64,000 bases of DNA, from contig JADJEH010000009.1 in NCBI GenBank assembly GCA_016702305.1, forward strand, positions 186,001 to 250,000. The letters run 5' to 3'. Positions 31,589 to 40,201 of this stretch are shown here, one piece after another (position 1 is the stretch's first letter; the number at the start of each line of letters is the position of its first letter). The position numbers were made by a program, and so were the translations under genes. The notes under the pieces are model-generated. The model was not told the DNA's origin and searched no databases. It saw nothing but the letters and a program-made list of their open reading frames with translations. This stretch comes from a bacterium (GTDB lineage: Bacteria; Electryoneota; RPQS01).

Positions 31589-32308
31589 TCACTGCCCGTT
31601 CAGCGACCAATCGTAGTCGGTGTATTCGATTCTGGTGGTCTTGGTGATTTCGGGGTAGTAGAGTTGCAAGAGTGTGCGGATGCCGTCGTCGTTGTTGAAA
31701 TCGGGGCGGTACCATTTGAAGATGGGGGACAGATAGAGGGTACCGTTCTCGAAGCGGTTGCAGTCAGGGCGCGCGGTGAGGAAGCCGCGCTCCTGTTCGG
31801 CCAACTGGGTTTTCATTTTCGAATCGGCATAGGCGTCGCCGCGCAGAAGTGGACAGCCGCGCGACGCGCAGACGATGGCGAAGTGAATGCGCGGTTCGTC
31901 GAAGTCGGCGCGCAGGATGTCGTGTTCAATCATACCGAGGGACGCCATGTGGTCGAACATGCGAATGAACTTTTTGTTCCACGGACTGGAGAACAGGCCG
32001 CCGATGTCCTGCACGCTGGCGACCGGCCAGTGGTCAATGACCAACTGCATCGTCGCGGCGTTGTAGAGATTGATGAGGTAGGCGAGTTTTTCGTTTTTGG
32101 TAAAAGCACGATACTGCTCGAAGGTGACTTCGCCGCAGGAAGCAACGAAGCTGTCGAGCGCGGCGCGGTCGTGCAACAACTCAGAGTAGTTGACGCTGCC
32201 GTCGCGGACGTGCTTGTCGAGCACGGTTTGATATTGCGCGTAGGTGTGATCAAAGGCGAACGCCGCCGAAACGCAAAGCAAAGCCGCGGCGAGGAGGAAT
32301 CTACTCAT
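31589..32308 (-). CDS. DUF547 secreted protein
   Basis: 239 residues from the ATG at 32308, which overlaps the preceding gene by 8 bases; an upstream ATG lacks support. Signal peptide residues 1-18 (ending FAF). The domain has the family motifs KNEKLAYLINLYNAATMQLV, HFAIVCASRGCPLL and LYLSPIFKWYRPDF. DUF547 proteins are transglutaminase-like in fold with a Cys in the CASxGCP motif, and commonly cluster with ArsS and TIGR04283. The role is not known; an envelope function is likely from the signal peptide. Confidence 0.9.
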   Translation of the reverse strand: MSRFLLAAALLCVSAAFAFDHTYAQYQTVLDKHVRDGSVNYSELLHDRAALDSFVASCGEVTFEQYRAFTKNEKLAYLINLYNAATMQLVIDHWPVASVQDIGGLFSSPWNKKFIRMFDHMASLGMIEHDILRADFDEPRIHFAIVCASRGCPLLRGDAYADSKMKTQLAEQERGFLTARPDCNRFENGTLYLSPIFKWYRPDFNNDDGIRTLLQLYYPEITKTTRIEYTDYDWSLNGQ

Positions 32309-33050
32309 CAGCGCCTCCACCCTGCTCGTGCGGTTTGCGGAATTTTTTCTGGATGTCTTCCATGGAGTGGCCGCGATAGTACCACCAGAGTGTTTGGAAG
32401 TTCGTCTGCATGGCGCGGAAAGTGCCGAGTTTATCATAGCGACGAGCGGAAGTGGTCAGGAGTTCGGGGAGAATGACGGTTTTGCCGCGCTTGGCGAGCA
32501 GCCGTTGAAAGGCGAAATCTTCCATGACGGGATAATCAGGAAAGCCGCCGAGTTCGCGAAAGACTGAAGCGCGCACAAAGAGTCCCTGGTCGCCCCACGG
32601 CAGATCGAAGAGCCGGGAGCGCAGATTGGCCCCCCACGCGATGGCGCGCAGTCCGGCGGTGCGTTGGTCAAACTTCAGACGAAAGGCGCCGCCCAATAGT
32701 TCCGGGCGGTTGTGCAGGATTTCGAGTATTTTGGCGATGGCATGGCGCGGCGGCTGGGAATCGGCATGGAGGAACCAGAGAATCTCGCCGGTGGCGATCT
32801 CGGCGCCGCAGTTAAGCTGATGGCCGCGCGCAGCGCGGGTGACCAGCAGGTGGTGTGCCCAAATCCGCGCGGTGTCGGCAGTGCCGTCGAGGCTTCCGCC
32901 ATCCACGACAATAACCTCGGGCCGCGGCTCCTCGAGGATCAGCCGTTCGAGCAGTCCGGGTAACCGACGTGCCTCATTGAGCGTCGGGATGATGACGCTG
33001 ACGCGTTCGTGAATCGGTGCGGCCGAGCGGATTGGACTTGCAGTCGCCAT
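32301..33050 (-). CDS. TIGR04283 family glycosyltransferase (GT2 fold)
   Basis: 249 residues, ATG at 33050. GT2 motifs: SVIIPTLNEARRLP, VIVVDGGSLDGTAD, ILWFLHADSQPP (the DxD-like site), GDQGLFVRASVFRELGGFP and MEDFAFQRLLAKRGK. TIGR04283 proteins are assigned to arsenosugar biosynthesis. It is the first gene of the minus-strand run and overlaps the DUF547 gene. The 68-base gap to the divergent gene at 33119 must carry both promoters. Confidence 0.93.
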   Translation of the reverse strand: MATASPIRSAAPIHERVSVIIPTLNEARRLPGLLERLILEEPRPEVIVVDGGSLDGTADTARIWAHHLLVTRAARGHQLNCGAEIATGEILWFLHADSQPPRHAIAKILEILHNRPELLGGAFRLKFDQRTAGLRAIAWGANLRSRLFDLPWGDQGLFVRASVFRELGGFPDYPVMEDFAFQRLLAKRGKTVILPELLTTSARRYDKLGTFRAMQTNFQTLWWYYRGHSMEDIQKKFRKPHEQGGGADE

Positions 33051-33118
33051 TGCATCTCGTTATCTTGCACAAGGTAGCAATATAGCCAATCCTCGGGAAA
33101 CCTTAAAGACGGAGCAGC

Positions 33119-33820
33119 ATGTCGCCAGCGTCTGGCACGCCGTGGGTGAAGTGGGTGATTTTGCTGGCCATCGCAGCGGGGTTAGTTTATGTTTTCATAA
33201 GGTTTCCCCTTTCAGAGTGGTTGAGTCAGCAGCTTATCTGGATCGAGCAAATGGGCAGCGCGGGCTACATTTGGTTCGTGGGGCTGTATGTTGTGGCTAC
33301 GGTAGTCGGCTTCCCGGCCTCGGTTTTGACGCTGGGAGCGGGCGCGGTGTATGGAGTGGTTACGGGTTCGCTGCTGGTTGTTTTAGGTGCGACGTTGGGA
33401 GCGACGGCGGCTTTTCTCGTGGGACGGTATCTGGCGCGCGGTTTGGTGGAACGGCGAGTGGCGACCCAACCGCGCTTTGCGGCCGTGGATCGGGCCGTCG
33501 GACGCGCGGGTTTCAAGATGGTGCTGCTGACGCGGCTCTCGCCGGTGTTTCCATTTGTCGTGCTTAACTACGCGTTTGGCATTACGCAGGTGAAGCTGCG
33601 CGACTACTTCTGGGCGTCGCTGATTGGGATGCTGCCGGGAACGGTGCTCTATGTGTACTTGGGGAGTATCGCGGCTGCGGTGGCTACGGGTGACGCGGTA
33701 ACCAGTCCGGTGCGCACGGCGGCGACGGCGGCAGGGCTGGTGATGACGATTGTTGTTACAATTTATGTGACGCGTGTGGCGCGGCGGGCGCTGCGCGACG
33801 TTGAAGGAGTATCGGCATGA
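33119..33820 (+). CDS. TVP38/TMEM64 family membrane protein
   Basis: 233 residues, ATG at 33119 with GGAG. Six or so hydrophobic segments. The central domain has the family pattern FPASVLTLGAGAVYG, LGATLGATAAFLVGRYLARG, RAGFKMVLLTRLSPVFPF and NYAFGITQV (SNARE-associated/DedA-like fold). Function is unknown in bacteria, with membrane lipid or ion roles proposed. The next gene overlaps it by 4 bases (ATGA), so they are translationally coupled. The pair is divergent from the arsenosugar-type run, an association also seen in other genomes. Confidence 0.93.
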   Translation: MSPASGTPWVKWVILLAIAAGLVYVFIRFPLSEWLSQQLIWIEQMGSAGYIWFVGLYVVATVVGFPASVLTLGAGAVYGVVTGSLLVVLGATLGATAAFLVGRYLARGLVERRVATQPRFAAVDRAVGRAGFKMVLLTRLSPVFPFVVLNYAFGITQVKLRDYFWASLIGMLPGTVLYVYLGSIAAAVATGDAVTSPVRTAATAAGLVMTIVVTIYVTRVARRALRDVEGVSA

Positions 33821-35322
33821 GTGCGGGTCACGACATGATCTGGCCACGGGACGCGCACAATCTTGCGCTGCTTTCGCATGTGCATCCGGCGGACTATGTG
33901 AATCCGATGCCGCAGGGGAGATATAATCTCGTGGTGATCGGCGGCGGCACGGCGGGCCTGGTGTGCGCGGTGGGCGCGGCGGGGCTGGGCGCCAAGGTCG
34001 CCTTAATCGAGCGCGATCTTTTGGGCGGCGATTGTTTGAATGCAGGCTGCGTTCCGTCGAAGGCGCTTGTGCGCTCGGCGCGGGCGGCGCATGAGGTCAA
34101 GCGGGCCGGCGAGTTTGGCGTACGGGTCACAGCGCATGAGGTGGATTTTGCGGCGGTGATGGAGCGCATGCGGTCGCTGCGCGCGCGCATTGCTCCGGTT
34201 GACGGCGTGGAGTCGCTGCGTCAGAAGGGCGTGGACGTCTTTCTGGGCGCGGCGCGGTTCGTTGATTCGGCGACGATTGACGTTGAGGGAACGAGAGTGT
34301 CGTTTGCGCGCGCGGTGATCGCGACGGGAACGCGGGCGGCGCTGCCCGAAGTACCGGGGTTGGCAGACGCGCAGCCTTTGACCAACGAAACGGTGTTCGG
34401 CTTAACGGAATTGCCGCGGCGCTTGGCCGTTATCGGGGGCGGACCGATTGGCGCGGAGCTGGCACAGGTGTTTGCGCGCTTTGGGAGCACGGTGACGCTC
34501 TACGAAGTGAGTCCACGGCTGCTGCCGCGCGAGGATGCTGATGCCAGTACGATCATACGTGCGGCGTTGGAGCGCGACGGCGTGCAATGCCGCATGGGCG
34601 CGCGGAATCTGCGTGTGACTCAATTGGGCGGGGAGAAGATCGTGAACTGTGATTCGCTGGGCGTTGCGGCCGAGGATCGGTGCGATCAGATTCTCGTCGC
34701 GGCGGGGCGTTTGCCAAATGTGGAAGAATTGAATCTCGAAGGGGTCGGCGTGCGGGTGGATCGCCACGGAGTGCAGGTCAACGACTATTTGCGGACTACG
34801 AATGCGCGGATCTTCGCGTGCGGCGACGTGTGCACGCAATATAAGTTCACTCATGCGGCGGATGCGCTGGCGCGGATCGTCATCGGCAACGCGCTGTTTT
34901 TCGGGTCGGACAAGGCATCGGCGCTGAATATTCCGTGGGCGATTTACACCAATCCTGAATTGGCGCAGGTCGGCGTTCGCGCGAATGACGAAGAGGGTAA
35001 GCGGCAGACGATCCGGTTTGATCTGGCGCATCAGGATCGCGCGCTACTGGACGGCGTCACGGAGGGATTTATAAAGGTGACGCACGACCGACGCGGACAC
35101 ATTCTTGGTGCGACGATAGTGGCCGAACACGCCGGCGAGCTGATCGGTGAAGTGGTGGTGGCGATGAATCATCGTGTGAGTTTGAGTCATCTGGCCAATG
35201 CGATTCACCCCTACCCCACTCAATCCGAGATGCTGAAGCGCTGCGGTGATCTCTATCGGCGGACAATGCTGACGCCGTCGGTGGCAAAGCTGTTGCAGAA
35301 GGTCTTGAAGTGGCGGCGGTAG
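33817..35322 (+). CDS. Mercuric-reductase-like FAD/NAD(P) disulfide oxidoreductase
   Basis: 501 residues. After a short 35-residue lead-in, the FAD-binding site is VVIGGGTAGLVCA. The redox disulfide is GGDCLNAGCVPSK, then an NAD-binding site (VIGGGPIGAELA), the ARIFACGD FAD site and a dimerisation domain with NAIHPYPTQSEML. The HxxxxxxE is present. Metal-binding vicinal Cys pairs of true MerA (N-terminal HMA domain and C-terminal CC) are absent, so it is not a standard mercuric reductase or lipoamide dehydrogenase. Coupling to TVP38 and the arsenosugar set suggests a thiol or metalloid redox step, by inference. Followed by a strong terminator. Confidence 0.94.
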   Translation: MSAGHDMIWPRDAHNLALLSHVHPADYVNPMPQGRYNLVVIGGGTAGLVCAVGAAGLGAKVALIERDLLGGDCLNAGCVPSKALVRSARAAHEVKRAGEFGVRVTAHEVDFAAVMERMRSLRARIAPVDGVESLRQKGVDVFLGAARFVDSATIDVEGTRVSFARAVIATGTRAALPEVPGLADAQPLTNETVFGLTELPRRLAVIGGGPIGAELAQVFARFGSTVTLYEVSPRLLPREDADASTIIRAALERDGVQCRMGARNLRVTQLGGEKIVNCDSLGVAAEDRCDQILVAAGRLPNVEELNLEGVGVRVDRHGVQVNDYLRTTNARIFACGDVCTQYKFTHAADALARIVIGNALFFGSDKASALNIPWAIYTNPELAQVGVRANDEEGKRQTIRFDLAHQDRALLDGVTEGFIKVTHDRRGHILGATIVAEHAGELIGEVVVAMNHRVSLSHLANAIHPYPTQSEMLKRCGDLYRRTMLTPSVAKLLQKVLKWRR

Positions 35323-35341
35323 TCAGGCCGGGCCGGAATTC

Positions 35342-35372
35342 AAAACGGGTTAGCGTGAAGCTAACCCGTTTT
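35342..35372 (+). terminator. Rho-independent terminator
   Basis: A 13-bp stem AAAACGGGTTAGC/GCTAACCCGTTTT, loop GTGAA, with a T-rich tail on the plus strand. It ends the two-gene unit 33119-35322. Confidence 0.92.
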
Positions 35373-35444
35373 TGTTGTTGTAGCGGATGGGCGGGATGCT
35401 TCAGTCCGACGCGGACATCTGCAACACTGCCTGTGCGGACTGTA

Positions 35445-37310
35445 CTAAACGGCGGCGGGTTTGCGCAATTCGCTGACGGAACGGATTAATCGCGTGAGCG
35501 GTCCCGCGAGGATCGGTTTCATCAGGTAGCCGTCGAGTCCGAAGGACCGGTAGTTGGTGGGCATGATCAGCTCGCTGAATCCGGTCATCACGATAATCGG
35601 GATGTCGGGACGAATCTTGCGGACTTCGGCGGTGAGTTCGACGCCGGTCATGTGCGGCATGGTTTGATCGGTGACAATAACATCGAACGCATGCGGGTTG
35701 GCGCGGAAGGCCTCGAGCGCTTCAATGCTGCTGGACCGCGTGGTGACCTTGAAGCCGAACGTTTCGAGCATATCGGCGAGCATGCCGGCGATATCGGGTT
35801 CATCATCCACGACGAGCACGTGTTCGCTTCCGGTGATCGGTTCTTCATCCATGACGACATGGGTTTGGAGCGGCACGTGGTGTAGCGGCAGGTAGACCTT
35901 GAAGACGGTTCCCTTATCCACTTCGCTTTCGGCGACAATCGCTCCGCCGTGGGCGGTGACGATGCCGTGCACGACGGACAGGCCGAGGCCGCTGCCCTTG
36001 TTGTCGGCTTTGGTGGTGAAGAACGGTTCGAAGATGCGTGCGAGGGTCGCGCAATCCATGCCGTGGCCAGTATCTTGTACGCACAGACGGGCATAGCGGC
36101 CTTCCTGCAAACCGTCGAAACCATTGGCCATGATGTCGCGGCGATCGCAGACGTCGAGCGTCACGGTCAACTTACCGCAGTGCTCGGCCATGGCGTGCGA
36201 CGCGTTTATGCACAGGTTCATGATGATCTGGTGAATCTGTCCGGGATCCGCCATAACGACGCCGCAGTCGGGGTCTATTTCGGTGCGGATTTCAATGCTG
36301 GACGGAATCGAGGCGCGCAGCAGCGTGAGAGACTCTGTCAAGAGTGGCTGCAATTGAACAGGGATCGTCTGTTTGGTACCTTGGCGGCTGAAGGCCAGAA
36401 TTTGTTTGACGAGGTTTTTGGCGCGCATAGCGCCGCGGATCACGTTTTCGAGGTGGTCGCGGGTAACATTCCCGTCGGGAGTGGTTTTAATGGCCAGTTC
36501 GGTATAGCCGACAATCGGTGTAAGGATGTTGTTGAAGTCGTGCGCGATGCCGCCCGCCAGGGTGCCGACGGCCTGCAAGCGCTCGGCATGTCGCAACTGG
36601 TCTTGCAAACGGTCTGTTTCAGTTTGCAAGCGTTTCTTCTCGGAGAGGTCGCGGCAGATCCAGACTTGGTGGTATTCGCCGTGAATGTCAACATGAAAGC
36701 CGCGGACCTCGGCAATGATCGTCTGTCCGTCAGGCAGCGTGTAGTTAACTTCAAACGTCATCGGTCCGACCAGCGCGGAGGAATCGGGAGCATGTGCTCG
36801 GCGTTTCTGGAGGTATGCATGAAACGGCGCGAGTTTGGCCAGCGGATAGCCGACAAGCTGGAGGGGCGTGTGCCCGGTCAACAGCGAGGCGGCATGATTC
36901 GCGACGAGAACGGATCCTTCTTTGTCGGAAGTGATGATGGCGTCCGGCGCATTGTCAATCAAGGTGCGCAGGCGCATCTCATTGTCCAGGGCGATCTGTT
37001 GGGAGCGGGCCAGCTCGATTTGCGCTTTTTTCAGGGAGCGAAACAGCTTCGCGGCGTAGACAATACCGATACCCATTAGAAACGAGACGTCCAAGGCGAC
37101 GAGTTCGCTTTCGAGGTCAGGCGGCCGGGTGATTTCCCCTGTGACCATGCGAAAGAGGGTTATGGTGCGGGGCACGCTCATGAGGAAGAGCGCGGCGGCA
37201 ATGGCCAGCCAGATGCGGCGCATTTCGAGGTCGCGCATTTGCCGGATGGCGACGACGGCGGCAACCAACTGCAACAGAATCGAAGTAGCGATGATAAGGG
37301 TTGCTTCCAT
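35445..37310 (-). CDS. Hybrid PAS sensor histidine kinase with receiver domain
   Basis: 621 residues from the ATG at 37310; an upstream ATG at 37379 is possible. Three membrane segments at the N-terminus (about 3-22, 32-50, 73-92), a PAS domain (about 110-230, with RTLIDNAPDAIITSDKEG). HisKA with GGIAHDFNNILTPIVG holds the phospho-accepting His, and the ATPase domain has INASHAM (N box) and GSGLGLSVVHGIV. A C-terminal receiver domain has VLVVDDEPDIA and VIVTDQTMPHMTG, the Asp phospho-acceptor. It is an orphan, with no response regulator gene beside it. The signal is unknown. Confidence 0.95.
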   Translation of the reverse strand: MEATLIIATSILLQLVAAVVAIRQMRDLEMRRIWLAIAAALFLMSVPRTITLFRMVTGEITRPPDLESELVALDVSFLMGIGIVYAAKLFRSLKKAQIELARSQQIALDNEMRLRTLIDNAPDAIITSDKEGSVLVANHAASLLTGHTPLQLVGYPLAKLAPFHAYLQKRRAHAPDSSALVGPMTFEVNYTLPDGQTIIAEVRGFHVDIHGEYHQVWICRDLSEKKRLQTETDRLQDQLRHAERLQAVGTLAGGIAHDFNNILTPIVGYTELAIKTTPDGNVTRDHLENVIRGAMRAKNLVKQILAFSRQGTKQTIPVQLQPLLTESLTLLRASIPSSIEIRTEIDPDCGVVMADPGQIHQIIMNLCINASHAMAEHCGKLTVTLDVCDRRDIMANGFDGLQEGRYARLCVQDTGHGMDCATLARIFEPFFTTKADNKGSGLGLSVVHGIVTAHGGAIVAESEVDKGTVFKVYLPLHHVPLQTHVVMDEEPITGSEHVLVVDDEPDIAGMLADMLETFGFKVTTRSSSIEALEAFRANPHAFDVIVTDQTMPHMTGVELTAEVRKIRPDIPIIVMTGFSELIMPTNYRSFGLDGYLMKPILAGPLTRLIRSVSELRKPAAV

Positions 37311-37685
37311 AACGGGGCTGCCGGGTGCTTTCGAGTAGTGGAGTGAAAAGTATGGATAACTTATTCGAGCTACAGACAAAGTCCCTTTTGCACAACGTGT
37401 GCCAGCCGGACGGATTGGGGCGCGGGTAGGGGTCGCCAGCCGGGTCGTTAGTTTTAGCTGGGCATATAGGTTGAAGCGTGGATGGCTGGCAAGCCTAAGA
37501 AGACCTCCCGGGATTGTGAGGGATGTTAGGCATGTGTGAGAGTGTTAGGAGAAGTGTAGAGGATTGTTACACTTGGGTTGTGGGGGTCGTTAGAGTTTTT
37601 TGGCCGGGAGCAGTTGTTCCTGAGTTTCACAGGTACTATATTTAACCGATTTGCTATGGTTATATCCTTGACAACCGGAGGTAAA
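37311..37685. other. Divergent intergenic region
   Basis: 375 bases between the sensor kinase gene (minus) and the T9SS gene (plus), holding both promoters. The stretch before 37686 is AT-rich (TATATTTAACC near 37635) and ends with the ribosome-binding site GGAGG at 37677-37681. No gene or strong structure is seen. Confidence 0.4.
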
Positions 37686-39977
37686 ATGTCCCGTTTCTGG
37701 ATGATTTTGGCGGCCCTTTGTTTGGGCGCTCTGTCGGCATTCGCGCAGGTGCCGGGTTCGGTGGTTTTCACCGAAGTTATGTACGACGACACGGCCGGGA
37801 CCGATGTCGAATGGGTTGAGATTCACAATACGACCGCGGCACCGATTGATATTTCGGGCTGGGTTGTCGTGGACGACGATGTCTATCCGGCGAATGGCGG
37901 CGAAGGCGCGATTCAGGTGCCGGCCAGTACGACGATTGGTGCAGGCGCGTATATGGTTCTGTCGCGCGACGCTACGGGTCTGGCGGGCGCGGTCATGTGC
38001 ACGCAGATCAGCTCGTCATGGGGTTTGGGTAATGGCGGCGATAACCTCGCGCTCTATACTGCGGCCACGGGCGGAACGCTGATTGACGGCGCACTGAATG
38101 TGAGCTACCCGGACCTGGCTGGGGCGAATCTTGGCAACTCGATCGAGAAATGTGATCCGAACTCGGCTTGGTCGAGCGATGCCGCAGCCTGGCATGAGAG
38201 CACGAACATCTTTGCGGCGGCGGGCCGTTACCGTAAGTGCACGCCGGGGAGCGAGAACAGCCCGTGCGCGGACGCGATTCCGCCGACGATTGCGTCATGT
38301 TCGGTTATTTCGGGTACGCAGGTGGATGTGCTGTTCAGTGAGACCGTTGAGTTGGTTTCTGCAGAAACCGAAGGCAACTACGACGTGGCCCCGACGGTCG
38401 GCGCGCCGGTCTCGGCGCTGCGTGACGGCACGAATTTGCGTTTGGTGCATCTGACGTTTGCGGCGATGCCCAACGGCAGCTATACATTGTCGGTCAACAA
38501 CGTGACGGACGTTTGGGGCAATCCGGCCGCGGATCAGACCTGCACTTTCTCAATTAACAATGCAATCAATCCGGGCGACGTGGTGATCACGGAAGTCATG
38601 TATGACGACACGGTGAGCACGGACAATGAGTGGATTGAGATTTTGAATCAGACGAATTCGACATTGGACATTTCCGGTTGGGTCGTGTCGGACGACGACG
38701 TTTACCCGAGCAACGGCGGCGGCGGCGAAGGCGCGATGATCGTTCCGACCGGGACGTTTTTGGCGGCGGGCGCGCGTGCCATTCTGTGCCGCGTGGATTT
38801 GCCGGAAATTACCGGCGAGATCCTGTGTGCGAACTTGATCGGTGGATGGACGCTGGGTAACGGCGGCGACAACTGTGCGCTGTTCACGGCGGCGAGCGGC
38901 GGTTTGCTGGTGGACGGTTCGTTGAGCGTCTTCTATCCGGATTTGGCGTTTGGTAACGCAGGCAACTCGATTGAGAAGTGTAATCCCGACGCGGGTTGGT
39001 CAGGTGACGCCGCCGAGTGGACACAGACGAAGGTATCGTGGTCCACGACCGGTCGCTATCGCCACATCACGCCGTACACGCAGGGCTTCTGCTGCCCAGA
39101 CCCGGCGGCGGGTACGATTACGGTAAACACATATGGACCGGATTTCTGGATTTACACGCTGACGCATGTTAGCGGATGTATTGACCGCGTGATCTTCACG
39201 AACTTCTGCGCGGGCACGGTTGGTCAGGTGACGGGCGAAGCGACGACGTTTTGGTCGGTGCTTCCGAACGGCGACGGCAACGACGGTGACTCGATTGTGT
39301 TCGTGGCGGAGCAGCCGCTAAATGAAGGATCGGTCACCGGGTTCGCGCTGCAGCATCCGTGGTGCAATGATTTCGTGGACTGGACTGCGGGCGGCAATTC
39401 GGGTTCCGTCGAAGGACCGCTGCCGGTTGCGTTCAACGGCCTTGACATCATCGCGGGCGATGCGGAAGTTGTGCTGAATTGGAGCACGGCATCGGAGATT
39501 GCCATCGAGCGCTTTGAGCTGACGCGTGACGGCGCGCTGATCGCGAACGTGACGGCGCGTAACAGCGCATCGGGTGCGAACTACACGTTTACCGACAATC
39601 GCGTGACCAACGGCGAGACGTACAGCTACGAGCTGGCGGTGGTGTCGATCACCGGTGATCGCGACGTGCTGGCTACGCAGTCGGCGACTCCGCAGAGCGG
39701 CAACGCGATTGTGACGGAATTCGCGCTGCATCAGAACTACCCGAATCCGTTTAATCCGGAAACTGCGATTCGCTTTGATTTGGCCGAGGCTTCTGAAGTC
39801 ACGCTGACGGTGTTCAACGTGGCCGGTCAGGAAGTGGCGACGCTGGTGAACGGCAACATGAACGCGGGCGCGCATTCGGTCAGTTTTGACGGCGCGAATC
39901 TGACGTCGGGTGTTTATCTTTACCGCTTGACCGCGGGCGAGTTCACCTCGACGATGAAGATGGTATTGCTGAAGTAA
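37686..39977 (+). CDS. T9SS-exported protein with two lamin-tail domains
   Basis: 763 residues from the ATG at 37686, which has GGAGG four bases upstream and starts a signal peptide (residues 1-20, ending AFA). Residues 24-155 and 297-430 are lamin-tail domains (VVFTEVMYDD, EWVEIHN, DISGWVVVDDD and LGNGGDNLALY; repeated as VVITEVMYDD, EWIEILN, DISGWVVSDDD). A bacterial Ig-like domain (170-290) sits between. Then a Cys-containing region, the fibronectin III-like module (LPVAFNGLDIIAGD) and the T9SS sorting domain (HQNYPNPFNPETAI to KMVLLK). Lamin-tail domains occur in many bacterial extracellular proteins; the role here is not known. Confidence 0.9.
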   Translation: MSRFWMILAALCLGALSAFAQVPGSVVFTEVMYDDTAGTDVEWVEIHNTTAAPIDISGWVVVDDDVYPANGGEGAIQVPASTTIGAGAYMVLSRDATGLAGAVMCTQISSSWGLGNGGDNLALYTAATGGTLIDGALNVSYPDLAGANLGNSIEKCDPNSAWSSDAAAWHESTNIFAAAGRYRKCTPGSENSPCADAIPPTIASCSVISGTQVDVLFSETVELVSAETEGNYDVAPTVGAPVSALRDGTNLRLVHLTFAAMPNGSYTLSVNNVTDVWGNPAADQTCTFSINNAINPGDVVITEVMYDDTVSTDNEWIEILNQTNSTLDISGWVVSDDDVYPSNGGGGEGAMIVPTGTFLAAGARAILCRVDLPEITGEILCANLIGGWTLGNGGDNCALFTAASGGLLVDGSLSVFYPDLAFGNAGNSIEKCNPDAGWSGDAAEWTQTKVSWSTTGRYRHITPYTQGFCCPDPAAGTITVNTYGPDFWIYTLTHVSGCIDRVIFTNFCAGTVGQVTGEATTFWSVLPNGDGNDGDSIVFVAEQPLNEGSVTGFALQHPWCNDFVDWTAGGNSGSVEGPLPVAFNGLDIIAGDAEVVLNWSTASEIAIERFELTRDGALIANVTARNSASGANYTFTDNRVTNGETYSYELAVVSITGDRDVLATQSATPQSGNAIVTEFALHQNYPNPFNPETAIRFDLAEASEVTLTVFNVAGQEVATLVNGNMNAGAHSVSFDGANLTSGVYLYRLTAGEFTSTMKMVLLK

Positions 39978-40040
39978 CCAGCCTGAACGCTGGACCCGCT
40001 GCCGCTGGCGCGTGATGCTTGGCGGCGGGGTGATGGTAGA

Positions 40041-40076
40041 AAAAGCGGGGCGAGTCTTTGGACTCGCCCCGCTTTT
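40041..40076 (+). terminator. Terminator hairpin, GCGGGGCGAGTC family copy 3
   Basis: A 16-bp stem including AAAAGCGGGGCGAGTC and its complement, loop TTTG, with A and T runs at the base. It ends the lamin-tail gene. Confidence 0.92.
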
Positions 40077-40201
40077 CGTTATCACTTTGCTTGACAGCTC
40101 TCTTAACGATGTGCTCATGATTCTTGCAAAATCTTCACATGTTGCACACTCTGTTCTGACAAATGATTGTTACATTCTCGCAGTCAATCCGAGGAGCGCA
40201 C

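Noticed and set aside
31589..32437. A longer start for the DUF547 gene (32437)
   Set aside because: The extra 43 residues are low in conservation and lie inside the coding part of the previous gene; the ATG at 32308 starts a clean signal peptide.
33817..35322. Lipoamide dehydrogenase or true mercuric reductase
   Set aside because: It lies beside TVP38 and not with 2-oxo acid dehydrogenase genes, and both the N-terminal HMA domain and the C-terminal Cys pair of MerA are absent, so only a general family call is given.
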